Part shown: in pieces, positions 24,365-36,478 of the stretch
How the letters are laid out: each line of letters begins with the position of its first letter
Position numbering within the stretch: position 1 is the stretch's first letter
Origin: Ephydatia muelleri
Lineage: Eukaryota; Porifera; Demospongiae; Spongillida; Spongillidae
Assembly: GCA_013339895.1 (NCBI GenBank)
Contig: JABACO010000016.1
Coordinates: forward strand, 2,623,767-2,687,766
Direction: 5' to 3'
DNA length: 64,000 bases
Made by a program: the position numbers and the translations under genes
Notes under the pieces: generated by a model
The model's database searches: none
Told to the model about the DNA's origin: nothing
Seen by the model: the letters and a program-made list of their open reading frames with translations, nothing else

Positions 24365-27300
24365 TAGTATACTGAGTGTACATTTTGCTTGATGCATTCT
24401 GTCATTAAACGAGCTCTATATTTTTTCATCTTTCTCTTCTTAAACATGAATACACAATCATCCTATATCAGTGGGTAAGTTATGCATGTGGATATTTGTA
24501 TTCTGTAATGATTCTTTTACATATTGACTATGATGGTGTGGAATGCTACAGTGTATGAGATAATGAAGAATGCCAATAGAGTTAATAGTGTATTGTGTAT
24601 TGATTTCTTCCCTTTCAAAATGAATGTGACATATTTGCAATGTGTGTACTAAGTTGTTGAAAGTGTTGTAATGAATATGCAATGCTTCCTTGTATGCTAG
24701 CATATTTACATGTGCCTTTGGGATGCAGAAGTTTGTCTGTGTTGTTTGTTGTGTTGTTGTTGAATTTAATAACCCTGCACGATATCTTTGTTTAGTATGT
24801 GCACATGTGCTAAATCTTGCTGCCCTTAGTGCTGGTTGTTTGGATACGTTCAGAAGTTTGTTAGGTAGCGCAAACGAGCCTATCATGTCATCACAAGTTT
24901 TACTTAAGCCTTAGGCATCACTTTGAAACATCTATGAAGCACAAGAATGGATCTCTTTGTGTCAATGTCATAACGGTCAAAGGTCATTCCGTTGTGAAAT
25001 AAAATTTGTTTTTAGATCCGAGGAAAATTGTACGGCTAAGTTTAGTACCATGTTGGGTGTATCAGCCTACCGTAACCCAAAAATATACTGTCTACTCTAG
25101 TATACTGAGCGTACATTTTGCTTATTGCATTTTGTCATTAAATGAGCTCTATATTTTTTCATCTTTCTCTTCTTCTACATGACTACACAATCATCCTATA
25201 TCAGTCGGTAAGTTATGCATGTGGATATTTGTATTCTGTAATGATTCTTTTACATATTGACTATGATGGTGTGGAATGCTACAGTGTATGAGATAATGAA
25301 GCATGCCAATAGAGTTAATAGTGTATTGTGTATAGATTTCTTCCCTTTCAAAATGAATGTGACATATTTGCAATGTGTGTACTAAGTTGTTGAAAGTGTT
25401 GTAATGAATATGCAATGCTTCCTTGTATGCTAGCATATTTACATGTGCCTTTGGGATGCAGAAGTTTGTCTGTGTTGTTTGTTGTGTTGTTGTTGAATTT
25501 AATAACCCTGCACGATATCTTTGTTTAGTATGTGCACATGTGCTAAATCTTGCTGCCCTTAGTGCTGGTTGTTTGGATACGTTCAGAAGTTTGTTAGGTA
25601 GCGCAAACGAGCCTATCATGTCATCACAAGTTTTACTTAAGCCTTAGGCATCACTTTGAAACATCTATGAAGCACAAGAATGGATCTCTTTGTGTCAATG
25701 TCATAACGGTCAAAGGTCATTCCGTTGTGAAATAAAATTTGATTTTAGATCCGAGGAAAATTGTACGGCTAAGTTTAGTACCATGTTGAGTGTATCAGCC
25801 TACCGTAACCCAAAAATATACTGTCTAATCTAGTATACTGAGCGTACATTTTGCTTGTTGCATTCTGTCATTAAACGAGCTCTGTATTTTTTCATCTTTC
25901 TCTTCTTAAACATGAATACACAATCATCCTATATCAGTCGGTAAGTTATGCATGTGGAAATTTGTATTCTGTAATGATTCTTTTACATATTGACTATGAT
26001 GGTGTGGAATGCTACAGTGTATGAGATAATGAAGCATGCCAATAGAGTTAATAGTGTATTGTGCATTGATTTCTTCCCTTTCAATATGCATGTGAGATAT
26101 TTGCAACGTGTGTACATAAGTAGTAGATAGTGGTGCAATGAATGTGCAAAGCTTCCTTGTATGCTAGCGATTTCAATGTGTCTTTGGGATTCAGAAGATC
26201 TGTGTGTTGTAGAATTTTATGCCCTGCACGATATCGTTGTTAAGTATGTGCGCATGTGCTAAAGCTTGCTGCCCTTCTCGTTCCACCTTTGGTCTGTATA
26301 GCAGCCTAGTGCTGGTTGTTTGGATACGTTCAGAAGTTTATTAGGTAGCGCAAACGAGCCTATCATGCCATCACAAGTTTTACTTAAGCCTTAGGCATCA
26401 CTTTGAAACATCTATGAAGCACAAGAATGGATCTCATTGTGTCATTGTCAGAACAGTCAAAGTTCATTCCGTTGTGATATAAAATTTGTTTTTAGATACA
26501 AGGGGAATTGTACGGCTAAGTTTAGTACCAAGTTGTGTGTATCAGCCTACCTTAAACCTAAAATATACTATCTAACCTAGTATACTGAGTGTACATTTTG
26601 CTTGATGCATTCTGTCATTAAACGAGCTCTATATTTTTTCATCTTTCTCTTCTTAAACATGAATACACAATCATCCTATATCAGTGGGTAAGTTATGCAT
26701 GTGGATATTTGTATTCTGTAATGATTCTTTTACATATTGACTATGATGGTGTGGAATGCTACAGTGTATGAGATATTGAAGAATGCCAATAGAGTTAATA
26801 GTGTATTGTGTATTGATTTCTTCCCTTTCAAAATGAATGTGACATATTTGCAATGTGTGTACTAAGTTGTTGAAAGTGTTGTAATGAATATGCAATGCTT
26901 CCTTGTATGCTAGCATATTTACATGTGCCTTTGGGATGCAGAAGTTTGTCTGTGTTGTTTGTTGTGTTGTTGTTGAATTTAATAACCCTGCACGATATCT
27001 TTGTTTAGTATGTGCACATGTGCTAAATCTTGCTGCCCTTAGTGCTGGTTGTTTGGATACGTTCAGAAGTTTGTTAGGTAGCGCAAACGAGCCTATCATG
27101 TCATCACAAGTTTTACTTAAGCCTTAGGCATCACTTTGAAACATCTATGAAGCACAAGAATGGATCTCTTTGTGTCAATGTCATAACGGTCAAAGGTCAT
27201 TCCGTTGTGAAATAAAATTTGTTTTTAGATCCGAGGAAAATTGTACGGCTAAGTTTAGTACCATGTTGGGTGTATCAGCCTACCGTAACCCAAAAATATA

Positions 27301-28803
27301 CTGTCTACTCTAGTATACTGAGCGTACATTTTGCTTATTGCATTTTGTCATTAAATGAGCTCTATATTTTTTCATCTTTCTCTTCTTCTACATGACTACA
27401 CAATCATCCTATATCAGTCGGTAAGTTATGCATGTGGAAATTTGTATTCTGTAATGATTCTTTTACATATTGACTATGATGGTGTGGAATGCTACAGTGT
27501 ATGAGATAATGAAGCATGCCAATAGAGTTAATAGTGTATTGTGTATAGATTTCTTCCCTTTCAAAATGAATGTGACATATTTGCAATGTGTGTACTAAGT
27601 TGTTGAAAGTGTTGTAATGAATATGCAATGCTTCCTTGTATGCTAGCATATTTACATGTGCCTTTGGGATGCAGAAGTTTGTCTGTGTTGTTTGTTGTGT
27701 TGTTGTTGAATTTAATAACCCTGCACGATATCTTTGTTTAGTATGTGCACATGTGCTAAATCTTGCTGCCCTTAGTGCTGGTTGTTTGGATACGTTCAGA
27801 AGTTTGTTAGGTAGCGCAAACGAGCCTATCATGTCATCACAAGTTTTACTTAAGCCTTAGGCATCACTTTGAAACATCTATGAAGCACAAGAATGGATCT
27901 CTTTGTGTCAATGTCATAACGGTCAAAGGTCATTCCGTTGTGAAATAAAATTTGTTTTTAGATCCGAGGAAAATTGTACGGCTAAGTTTAGTACCATGTT
28001 GGGTGTATCAGCCTACCGTAACCCAAAAATATACTGTCTAATCTAGTATACTGAGCGTACATTTTGCTTGTTGCATTCTGTCATTAAACGAGCTCTGTAT
28101 TTTTTCATCTTTCTCTTCTTAAACATGAATACACAATCATCCTATATCAGTCGGTAAGTTATGCATGTGGAAATTTGTATTCTGTAATGATTCTTTTACA
28201 TATTGACTATGATGGTGTGGAATGCTACAGTGTATGAGATAATGAAGCATGCCAATAGAGTTAATAGTGTATTGTGCATTGATTTCTTCCCTTTCAATAT
28301 GCATGTGACATATTTGCAACGTGTGTACATAAGTAGTAGATAGTGGTGCAATGAATGTGCAAAGCTTCCTTGTATGCTAGCGATTTCAATGTGTCTTTGG
28401 GATTCAGAAGATCTGTGTGTTGTAGAATTTTATGCCCTGCACGATATCGTTGTTAAGTATGTGCGCATGTGCTAAAGCTTGCTGCCCTTCTCGTTCCACC
28501 TTTGGTCTGTATAGCAGCCTAGTGCTGGTTGTTTGGATACGTTCAGAAGTTTATTAGGTAGCGCAAACGAGCCTATCATGCCATCACAAGTTTTACTTAA
28601 GCCTTAGGCATCACTTTGAAACATCTATGAAGCACAAGAATGGATCTCATTGTGTCATTGTCAGAACAGTCAAAGTTCATTCCGTTGTGATATAAAATTT
28701 GTTTTTAGATACAAGGGGAATTGTACGGCTAAGTTTAGTACCAAGTTGTGTGTATCAGCCTACCTTAAACCTAAAATATACTATCTAACCTAGTATACTG
28801 AGT
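24365..28803. repeat. Higher-order duplication: two copies of a three-unit block (2213 bp)
   Basis: 24365-26590 and 26578-28803 match at an exact offset of 2213 bp, covering three units (733, 733 and 747 bp). I see only scattered single-base differences, for example TTGAGT versus TTGGGT and GTGAGATAT versus GTGACATAT. The same triplet order (TGG, TCG, TCG) occurs in both copies. A further looser duplication links 18.85-19.65 kb to 21.97-22.75 kb at an offset of 3113 bp. Confidence 0.9.
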
Positions 28804-31800
28804 GTACATTTTGCTTGTTGCATTCTGTCATTAAACGAGCTCTATATTTTTTCATCTTTCTCTTCTTAAACATGAATACACAATCATCCTATATCAGCCG
28901 GTAAGTTATGCATGTGGAAATTTGTATTCTGTAATGATTCTTTTACATATTGACTATGATGGTGTGGAATGCTACAGTGTATGAGATAATGAAGCATGCC
29001 AATAGAGTTAATAGTGTATTGTGTATAGATTTCTTTCGTTTCAAAATGAATGTGACATATTTGCAATGTGTGTACTAAGTTGTTGAAAGTGTTGAAATGA
29101 ATATGCAATGCTTCCTTATATGCTAGCATATTTACATGAGCCTTTGGGATGCAGAAGTTTGTCTGTGTTGTTTGTTGTGTTGTTGTTGAATTTAATAACC
29201 CTGCACGATATCTTTGTTTAGTATGTGCACATGTGCTAAAGCCCTGTATAGCAGCCTAGTGCTGGTTGTTTGGATACGTTCAGAAGTTTGTTAGGTAACG
29301 CAAACAAGCCTATCATGTCATCACAAGTTTTACTTAAGCCTTAGGCATCACTTTGAAACATCTATGAAGCACAAGAATGGATCTTATTATGTCATAGTCA
29401 GAACGGTCATAGTTCATTCCGTTGTGAAATAAAATTTGTTGTACGGCTAAGTTTAGACCATGTTGGGTGTATCAGCCTACCCTAATCCCAAAATATACTG
29501 TCTAATCTAGTAAACTGAGCGTTCATTTTGCTTGTTGCATTCTGTCATTAATTGAGCTCTATATTTTTTCATCTTTCTCTTCTTGTACATGACTACACAA
29601 TCATCCTATATCAGGAGGTAAGTTATGCATGTGGAAATTTGTATTCTGTAATGATTCTTTTACATATTGGCTATGATGGTGTGGAATGCTACAGTGTATG
29701 AGATAATGAAGCATGCCAATAGAGTTAATAGTGTATTGTGTATAGATTTCTTTCGTTTCAAAATGAATGTGACATATTTGCAATGTGTGTACTAAGTTGT
29801 TGAAAGTGTTGAAATGAATATGCAATGCTTCGTTATATGCTAGCATATTTACATGAGCCTTTGGGATGCAGAAGTTTGTCTGTGTTGTTTGTTGTGTTGT
29901 TGTTGAATTTAATAACCCTGCACGATATCTTTGTTTAGTATGTGCACATGTGCTAAAGCCCTGTATAGCAGCCTAGTGCGGGTTGTTTGGATACGTTCAG
30001 AAGTTTGTTACGCAAACAAGCCTATCATGTCATCACAAGTTTTACTTAAGCCTTAGGCATCACTTTGAAACATCTATGAAGCACAAGAATGGATCTTATT
30101 ATGTCATAGTCAGAACGGTCATAGTTCATTCCGTTGTGAAATAAAGTTTGTTGTACGGCTAAGTTTAGTACCGTGTTGGGTGTATCAGCCTACCGTAACC
30201 CCAAAATATACTGTGTAATCTAGTATACTGAGCGTACATTTTGCTTGTTGCATTCTGTCATTAATTGAGCTCTATATTTTTTCATCTTTCTCTTCTTGTA
30301 CATGACTACACAATCATCCTATATCAGGAGGTAAGTTATGCAAGCGGAAATTTGTATTCTGTAATGATTCTTTTACATATTGACTATGATAGTGTGGATA
30401 GCTACAGTGTATGAGATAATGAAGCATGCCAATAGAGTTAATAGTGTATTGTTTATAGATTTCTTTCCTTTCAAAATGAATGTGACATATTTGCAATGTG
30501 TGTACTAAGTAGTAGAAAGTGTTGAAATGAATATGCAATGCTTCGTTATATGCTAGCATATTTACATGAGCCTTTGGGATGCAGAAGTTTGTCTGTGTTG
30601 TTTGTTGTGTTGTTGTTGAATTTAATAAACCTGCACGATATCTTTGTTTAGTATGTGCACATGTGCTAAAGCCCTGTATAGCAGCCTAGTGCTGGTTGTT
30701 TGGATACGTTCAGAAGTTTGTTAGGTAACGCAAACAAGCCTATCATGTCATCACAAGTTTTACTTAAGCCTTAGGCATCACTTTGAAACATCTATGAAGC
30801 ACAAGAATGGATCTAATTATGTCATAGTCAGAACGGTCATAGTTCATTCCGTTGTGAAATAAAATTTGTTGTACGGCTAAGTTTAGTACCATGTTGGGTG
30901 TATCAGCCTACCGTAACCCCAAAATATACTGTCTAATCTAGTATACTGAGCGTACATTTTGCTTGTTGCATTCTGTCATTAATTGAGCTCTATATTTTTT
31001 CACCTTTCTATTCTTAAACATGAATACACAATCATCCTATATCAGCCGGTAAGTTATGCATGTGGAAATTTGTATTCTGTAATGATTCTTTTACATATTG
31101 ACTATGATGGTGTGGAATGCTACAGTGTATGAGATAATGAAGAATGCCAATAGAGTTAATAGTGTATTGTGTATTGATTTCTTCCCTTTCATAATGCATG
31201 TGACATATTTGCAACGTGTGTAAATTAGTAGTAGATAGTGGTGCAATGAATGTGCAAAGCTTCCTTGTATGCTAGCGTTTTAAATGTGTCTTTGGGATTC
31301 AGAAGATTGACTCTATGTCGTAGAATTTTATGCCCTGCATTGTTTAGTATGTGCACATGTGCTAAAGCTTGCTGCCCTTCTCGTTCCACCTTTGGTCTGT
31401 ATAGCAGCCTAGTGCTGGTTGTTTGGATACGTTCAGAAGTTTGTTAGGTAGTGCAAACGAGCCTATCATGCCATCACACGTTTTACTTAAGCCTGAGGCA
31501 TCACTTTGAAACATCTATGAAGCACAAAAATGGATCTCATTGCGTCATTGTCAGAACGGTCAAAGTTCATTCCGTTGTGAAATAAAATTTGTTATAGATA
31601 CAAGGGGAATTGTACAGCTAAGTTTAGTACCATGTTGGGTGAATCAGCCTACTGTAACCCAAAAATATACTATGAACCTAGTATACTGAGCGTACATTTT
31701 GCTTGTTGCATTCTGTCATTAAACTAGCTCTAAGCTTGCTGCCCTTCTCGTTCCACCTTTGGTCTGTATAGCAGCCTAGTGCTGGTTGTTTGGATAGGTT

Positions 31801-33815
31801 CAACGTTTGTTAGGTAGCGCAAACAAGGCTATCATGCCATCACAAGTTTGCTTTAGGCATCACTTTGAAACGTCTAATAAGCACAAGAATGGATCTCATT
31901 GTGTCAATGTCAGAACGGTCAAAGTTCATTCCGTTGTGAAATAAGATTTGTTTTTAGATACAAGGGGAATTGTATGGCTAAGTTTAGTACCATGTTGTGT
32001 GTATCAGGCTACAGTAAACCAATAATATACTGTCTAACCTAGTATACTGAGCGTACATTTTGCTGGTGTGGAATGCTATGAGATAATGAAGCATGCCAAT
32101 AGAGTTAATTGTGTATTGTGTATTGATTTCTTCCCATTCAAAATAAATGGGTTATATTTGCAACGTGTGTAAATAAGTAATAGATAGGGGTGCAATGAAT
32201 GTGCAGAGCTTCCTTGTATGCTAGCGTTTTAAATGTGTCTTTGGGATTCAGAAGATTGACTGTGTGTTGTTGTAGAATTTTATGCCCAGCACGTGACAAT
32301 TGTTTAGTTTGTGCACATGTGCTAAAGCTTTCTGCCCTTCTCGTCCCACCTTTGGTCTGTATAGCAGCCTAGTGCTGGTTGTTTGGATACGTTCAGAAGT
32401 TTGTTAGGTAGCGCAAACGAGCCTATCATGCTATCACAAGTTTTACTTGAGCCTTAGGTATCACTTTGAATCACATCTATGAAGCACAAGAATGGATGTC
32501 ATTGTGTCATTGTCAGAACGGTCAAAGTTCAGTCCGATTTGAAATAAAATTTGTTTTTAGAATACAAGGGGAATTTTACGGCTAAGTTTAGTACCATGTT
32601 GGGTGTATCAGCGTACAGTAACCCAAAAGTATACTATCTAACCTAGTATACTGAGCGTACATTTTGCTTGTTGCATTCTGTCATTAAACGAGCTCTATAT
32701 TATTTCATCTTTCTCTTCTTAAACATGACTACACAATCATCCTATATCAGTCGGTAAGTTATGCATGTGGAAATTTGTATTCTGTAATGATTCTTTTACA
32801 TATTGACTATGATGGTGTGGAATGCTACAGTGTATGAGATAATGAAGCATGCCAATAGAGTTAATAGTGTATTGTGTATTGATTTCTTCCCTTTCATAAT
32901 GCATGTGACATATTTGCAACGTGTGTACATAAGTAGTGGATAGTGATGCAATGAATGTGCAAAGCTTCCTTGTATGCTAGCGTTTTAAATGTGTCTTTGG
33001 GATTCAGAAGATTGACTGTGTGTTGTTGTAGAATTTTATGCCCTGCACGATATCTTTGTTTAGTATGTGCACATGTGCTAAAGCTTGCTGCCTTTCTTGT
33101 TCTACCTTTGGTCTGTATAGCAGCCTAGTGCTGGTTGTTTGGATACGTTCAGAATTTTGTTAGGTTGCGCAAACGATCCAATCATGCCATCACAAGTTTA
33201 ACTTAAGCCTGAGGCATCACTTTGAAACATCTATGAAGCACAAGAATGGATCTCATTTTGTCATTGTCAGAACGGTCAAAGTTCATTAATAAAATTTGTT
33301 GTTAGATACAAGGGGAATTTTACGGCTAAGTTTAGTACCATGTTGGGTGTATCAGCATACCCTAGCCCAAAAGTATACTATCTAACCTAGTGTACAGAGT
33401 GTACATTTTGCTTGTTGCATTCTGTCATTAAAACAAGCTCTATATTTTTTCATCTTTTTCTTCTTAAACATGACTACACAATCATCCTATATCAGATAGT
33501 AAGTTATGCATGTGGATTTTTGTATTCTGTAATGATTCTTTTACATATTGACTATGATGGTGTGGAATGCACAGTGTATGAGATAATGAAGCATGCCAAT
33601 AGAGTTAATAGTGTATTCTGTATTGATTTCTTCCCTTTCAAAATGCATGTGACATATTTGCCACGTGTGTACGTAAGTAGTAGATAGTGGTGCAATGAAT
33701 GTGCAAAGCTTCCTTGTATGCTAGCGTTTTGAATGTGTCTTTGGGATTCAGAAGATTGACTGTGTGTTGTAGAATTTTATGCCCAGCACGTGATCATTGT
33801 TTAGTATGTTGAAAT

Positions 33816-34420
33816 TTATAATCTACATACAACCAGATAGATACTTCTTATTGACCAAATAAAATTACAGCGTATAAAAGTCATGGCAGTTCCCCTTAAA
33901 TTCACTGTCACCACACTGTCAAAGTTTGAAATCTGGTCACACCAACAACGTTCCCTGGAGTAGTACCGGATGGTCTCGCAGCCATTTGTATTGCCAAATA
34001 TGCCATTTTAACTTAGCCCCACAATACATACAATTTAAACCAGTTCTACATGTTGAAAATCCAGTTCTGGATAACTCTAACACCATGTACTTTTCTCATG
34101 ATTTCCTCTGCCTCTCTTTTTCAAGATTTGAGCGTGGTCCCTAATGACACAGACCTCATTCTTTCATCCAACAACGTCATATATATGAAGTTCTATTGGG
34201 TACAATGTTGGATTTACTAACTACACAATAGTGTTGTTCTTGAGCAGTGGGAGACCCGAATGGGCTAGTAGCAACTGATGGCTCTGCATGAACTTCCAGC
34301 ACTCAATCATACTCCATGGCTACCATGGTCTGTGTCCTCCAGCATTGCCACACAATATGTAGCCTACTAGGAACCTACAATAATATTGCTTCTCTACCTA
34401 TAAAGAGTTGCCTCTACTGC
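33816..34420. other. Unique DNA beside the array, no gene recognised
   Basis: Array similarity stops abruptly near 33815. The segment probably belongs to the degenerate retroelement next to it, but no protein motif is visible. Confidence 0.4.
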
Positions 34421-34423
34421 AAG

Positions 34424-35060
34424 TCAACCACACAATAAATCTGTGTAAAAAAGGCTGCACTCAACAACATGCACTGTGTAAGTGCTCCAATGACCAGGAC
34501 AAGAAACATGCAACTGAAAGTCTCCAATAGAAATGCTAACACGTACCTGCCTCATTATTTCCTGTACCTTACCATTAACCATGACTATGGATTGTGAAGA
34601 TAGACTTGGCCTCCTAAATCCATTGTTTGCTCCCACAAGTCTACCCTAACCAAATGTACCATTGATCCAATATGTTCTAGCATTTTAGTAGGCACACCAT
34701 TCCCTCTAAATGCTACCAATACTAATGGCTTCTGCATTGTTCGATACACAGGCATCACTCCTTGATCATCTTGGGGTGATATATTCTTTGTGCCGCCCCT
34801 AATGGATGTGTCCTTCACTGCCTTGTGAGCAGACTATTTGCTGCTTCTGATGAGGCTCTCGACCATTTTGGATTTTGCAGCTGTACCTTGTTCGTGAAAT
34901 GCAATCTTGTTGACTCTACTTCAGCCTCTCCCCCCCCCCCCCCCCACCCAATAGAATCCACAGCAGCCACCACCTCTGTGCCATGTTTTCTTTGTCGCAG
35001 GTATCTCCACTGACAAAGTGCTTCTTAAGGTGCCCTCTTTGTGTTCACCTGTAACGGTTT
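34424..35060 (-). mobile_element. Degenerate Ty3/Gypsy retroelement: gag zinc knuckle and protease
   Basis: On the minus strand, about 35056-35010 shows the pattern of a retroelement CCHC zinc knuckle (QRGHLKKH kept), with cysteine positions changed and one turned into a stop. Downstream, 34818-34585 and 34636-34424 show a retropepsin-like region (GSMVHLVRVDLWEQT after a lost DTG-type motif) and VRVSISIGDFQLHV. Frames shift between pieces. A poly-C run at 34930-34945 interrupts it. No reverse transcriptase part is seen nearby, so it is an old truncated copy. Confidence 0.6.
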
Positions 35061-35680
35061 GAGCCAGAGCGCGATGTCCCTCGTCCAGGGAATTTCGATG
35101 GTCGAGGAAAACTAGTACAACTCATTGACCACCCAGCCTGTGGGTCTTCTCTGATTTACACAAATCTTTCCATATCAATCGTATTCTGTTATAGCTATTG
35201 CATTATCTTGTTAGGAAGTACATGTACAATGCATTTGTAAACATTATTTGCATCACTCTAGTGTTACAAGCATCATACCTAGCGGTCACACAATATCAGT
35301 GCTGAAATAGTAGCATAATTTATGCTGTCCCAGACTGTTGTATTGTGTCCCCTTGAATGTGGCTTTGTCATTGGACATTCATCTTCACACAAAAGAAGCA
35401 GGAATAGATACATATTCATGACACCAGGTTGTATATGGAACTGGTGGATGAAGAGTCATAATATCAGCAATACATGCCTGAGAAGTAGTAAACATTTATA
35501 GATAAGAGGAAGTTACCCAATGATTGGATAGAGTGTGCACATCTATATGCTACCTTCTCTCACTGCCCTATCCTATTGTAAGTTACATGCAGTAATGTAA
35601 AAGTTAGAAAGGATTCCTTTATAGCTACTGATGGAAAGGGGGATGTTGAACTTTATGGGTGAAACCTCTTTGATATACAG

Positions 35681-36428
35681 ACCCCTCTGGATGATGCTGC
35701 TAGAAAAGGTGATATATCTGAGGTGGAGAGCCTTTTGAAGGATGGGGCTAATGTAAATAATGTGAGTCTTTTTCTGTGTGCAACTCCTGTCTAGTGATGA
35801 AGTTATGAGATACATTGCTATCACTCAATTTGAGACATTAGGGTCATGTCAGTCTTCAGCACTGAGGAATGTGTAATTATGTTTCACTCTATTTCCTACA
35901 TATGTAAACATGTATATGCTGTAATTGGCCCCAGACCCTGCAGTAAAATGTGTAACTATTTAGCTCGTTATCTATGTGTCTTTAGTAACTGCTCCTTTTT
36001 ATTTCCTCCTTTTTCATTTCATAACCACACAACGATCGTAACAGGGGGTAAGTTATGTTTGTGAATATTTTACATATTGAGTCGAATTGTGTGACATGGG
36101 AGTACAGTGTACATATGGCAATGCTAGGGGAATTGGTAATGAGAAATTTTACTGTTTTTGTCTTTTGTGTGTTCTGTTTTCCATGTCTTTCCTGTGTATG
36201 AATTGTGTAGTGTATATTGCACACAGCAGAAGATTGATTTCATAAGGACCTACACATCATTTAGGAAAACATCATGTAAGGCTCATGTCCTTTTAGATGT
36301 CAAACAAGACAGCTCCTTTTTTAGTACTGCCTAAATATATTATCCTAACATAGCACTGTACATATAAAATGGTGCCATATGTACAGGTGTAATAGAAAGT
36401 GGGACTATTGAATCTGACATGCTGACTA

Positions 36429-36478
<50 letters not shown>

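Larger units (their letters stand above)
12480..33815. repeat. Tandem array of a unit of about 0.72-0.75 kb, roughly 25 copies
   Basis: Landmarks recur in order in each unit. These are GTAAGTTATGCATGTGG; TGTATTCTGTAATGATTCTT; TGAAGCATGCCAATAGAG; GTGACATATTTGCAACGTG; GTGCACATGTGCTAAAGCTT; TAGGTAGCGCAAACGAGCC; CTAAGTTTAGTACCATGTTG; TATACTGAG.GTACATTTTGC; and CACAATCATCCTATATCAG, which leads into the next unit. Typical spacings are 693, 741, 738, 733, 747, 717 and 713 bp. Some units are truncated (22.9-23.7 and 31.7-32.1 kb), and two foldback elements split one unit at 13.8-15.9 kb. Copies near 24-30 kb are most alike, while those at 12.5-13.0 kb and the related copies at 36-38.9 kb are most diverged. 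No conserved + strand protein frame is evident. Confidence 0.92.

Noticed and set aside
24458-24886. Repeated minus-strand open frames of 142 codons (also at 25191, 26671, 27404) and many of 60-98 codons ending in the same residues
   Set aside because: They follow the tandem unit's sequence identity, not protein constraint: the frame is broken in other units, the starts differ, and they run antisense through the splice-like signals. No known domain is visible.
12480-33815. Tandem array as a CRISPR or other prokaryotic repeat system
   Set aside because: Units are over 700 bp and nearly identical throughout, with no short repeat-spacer alternation; the surroundings are eukaryotic.
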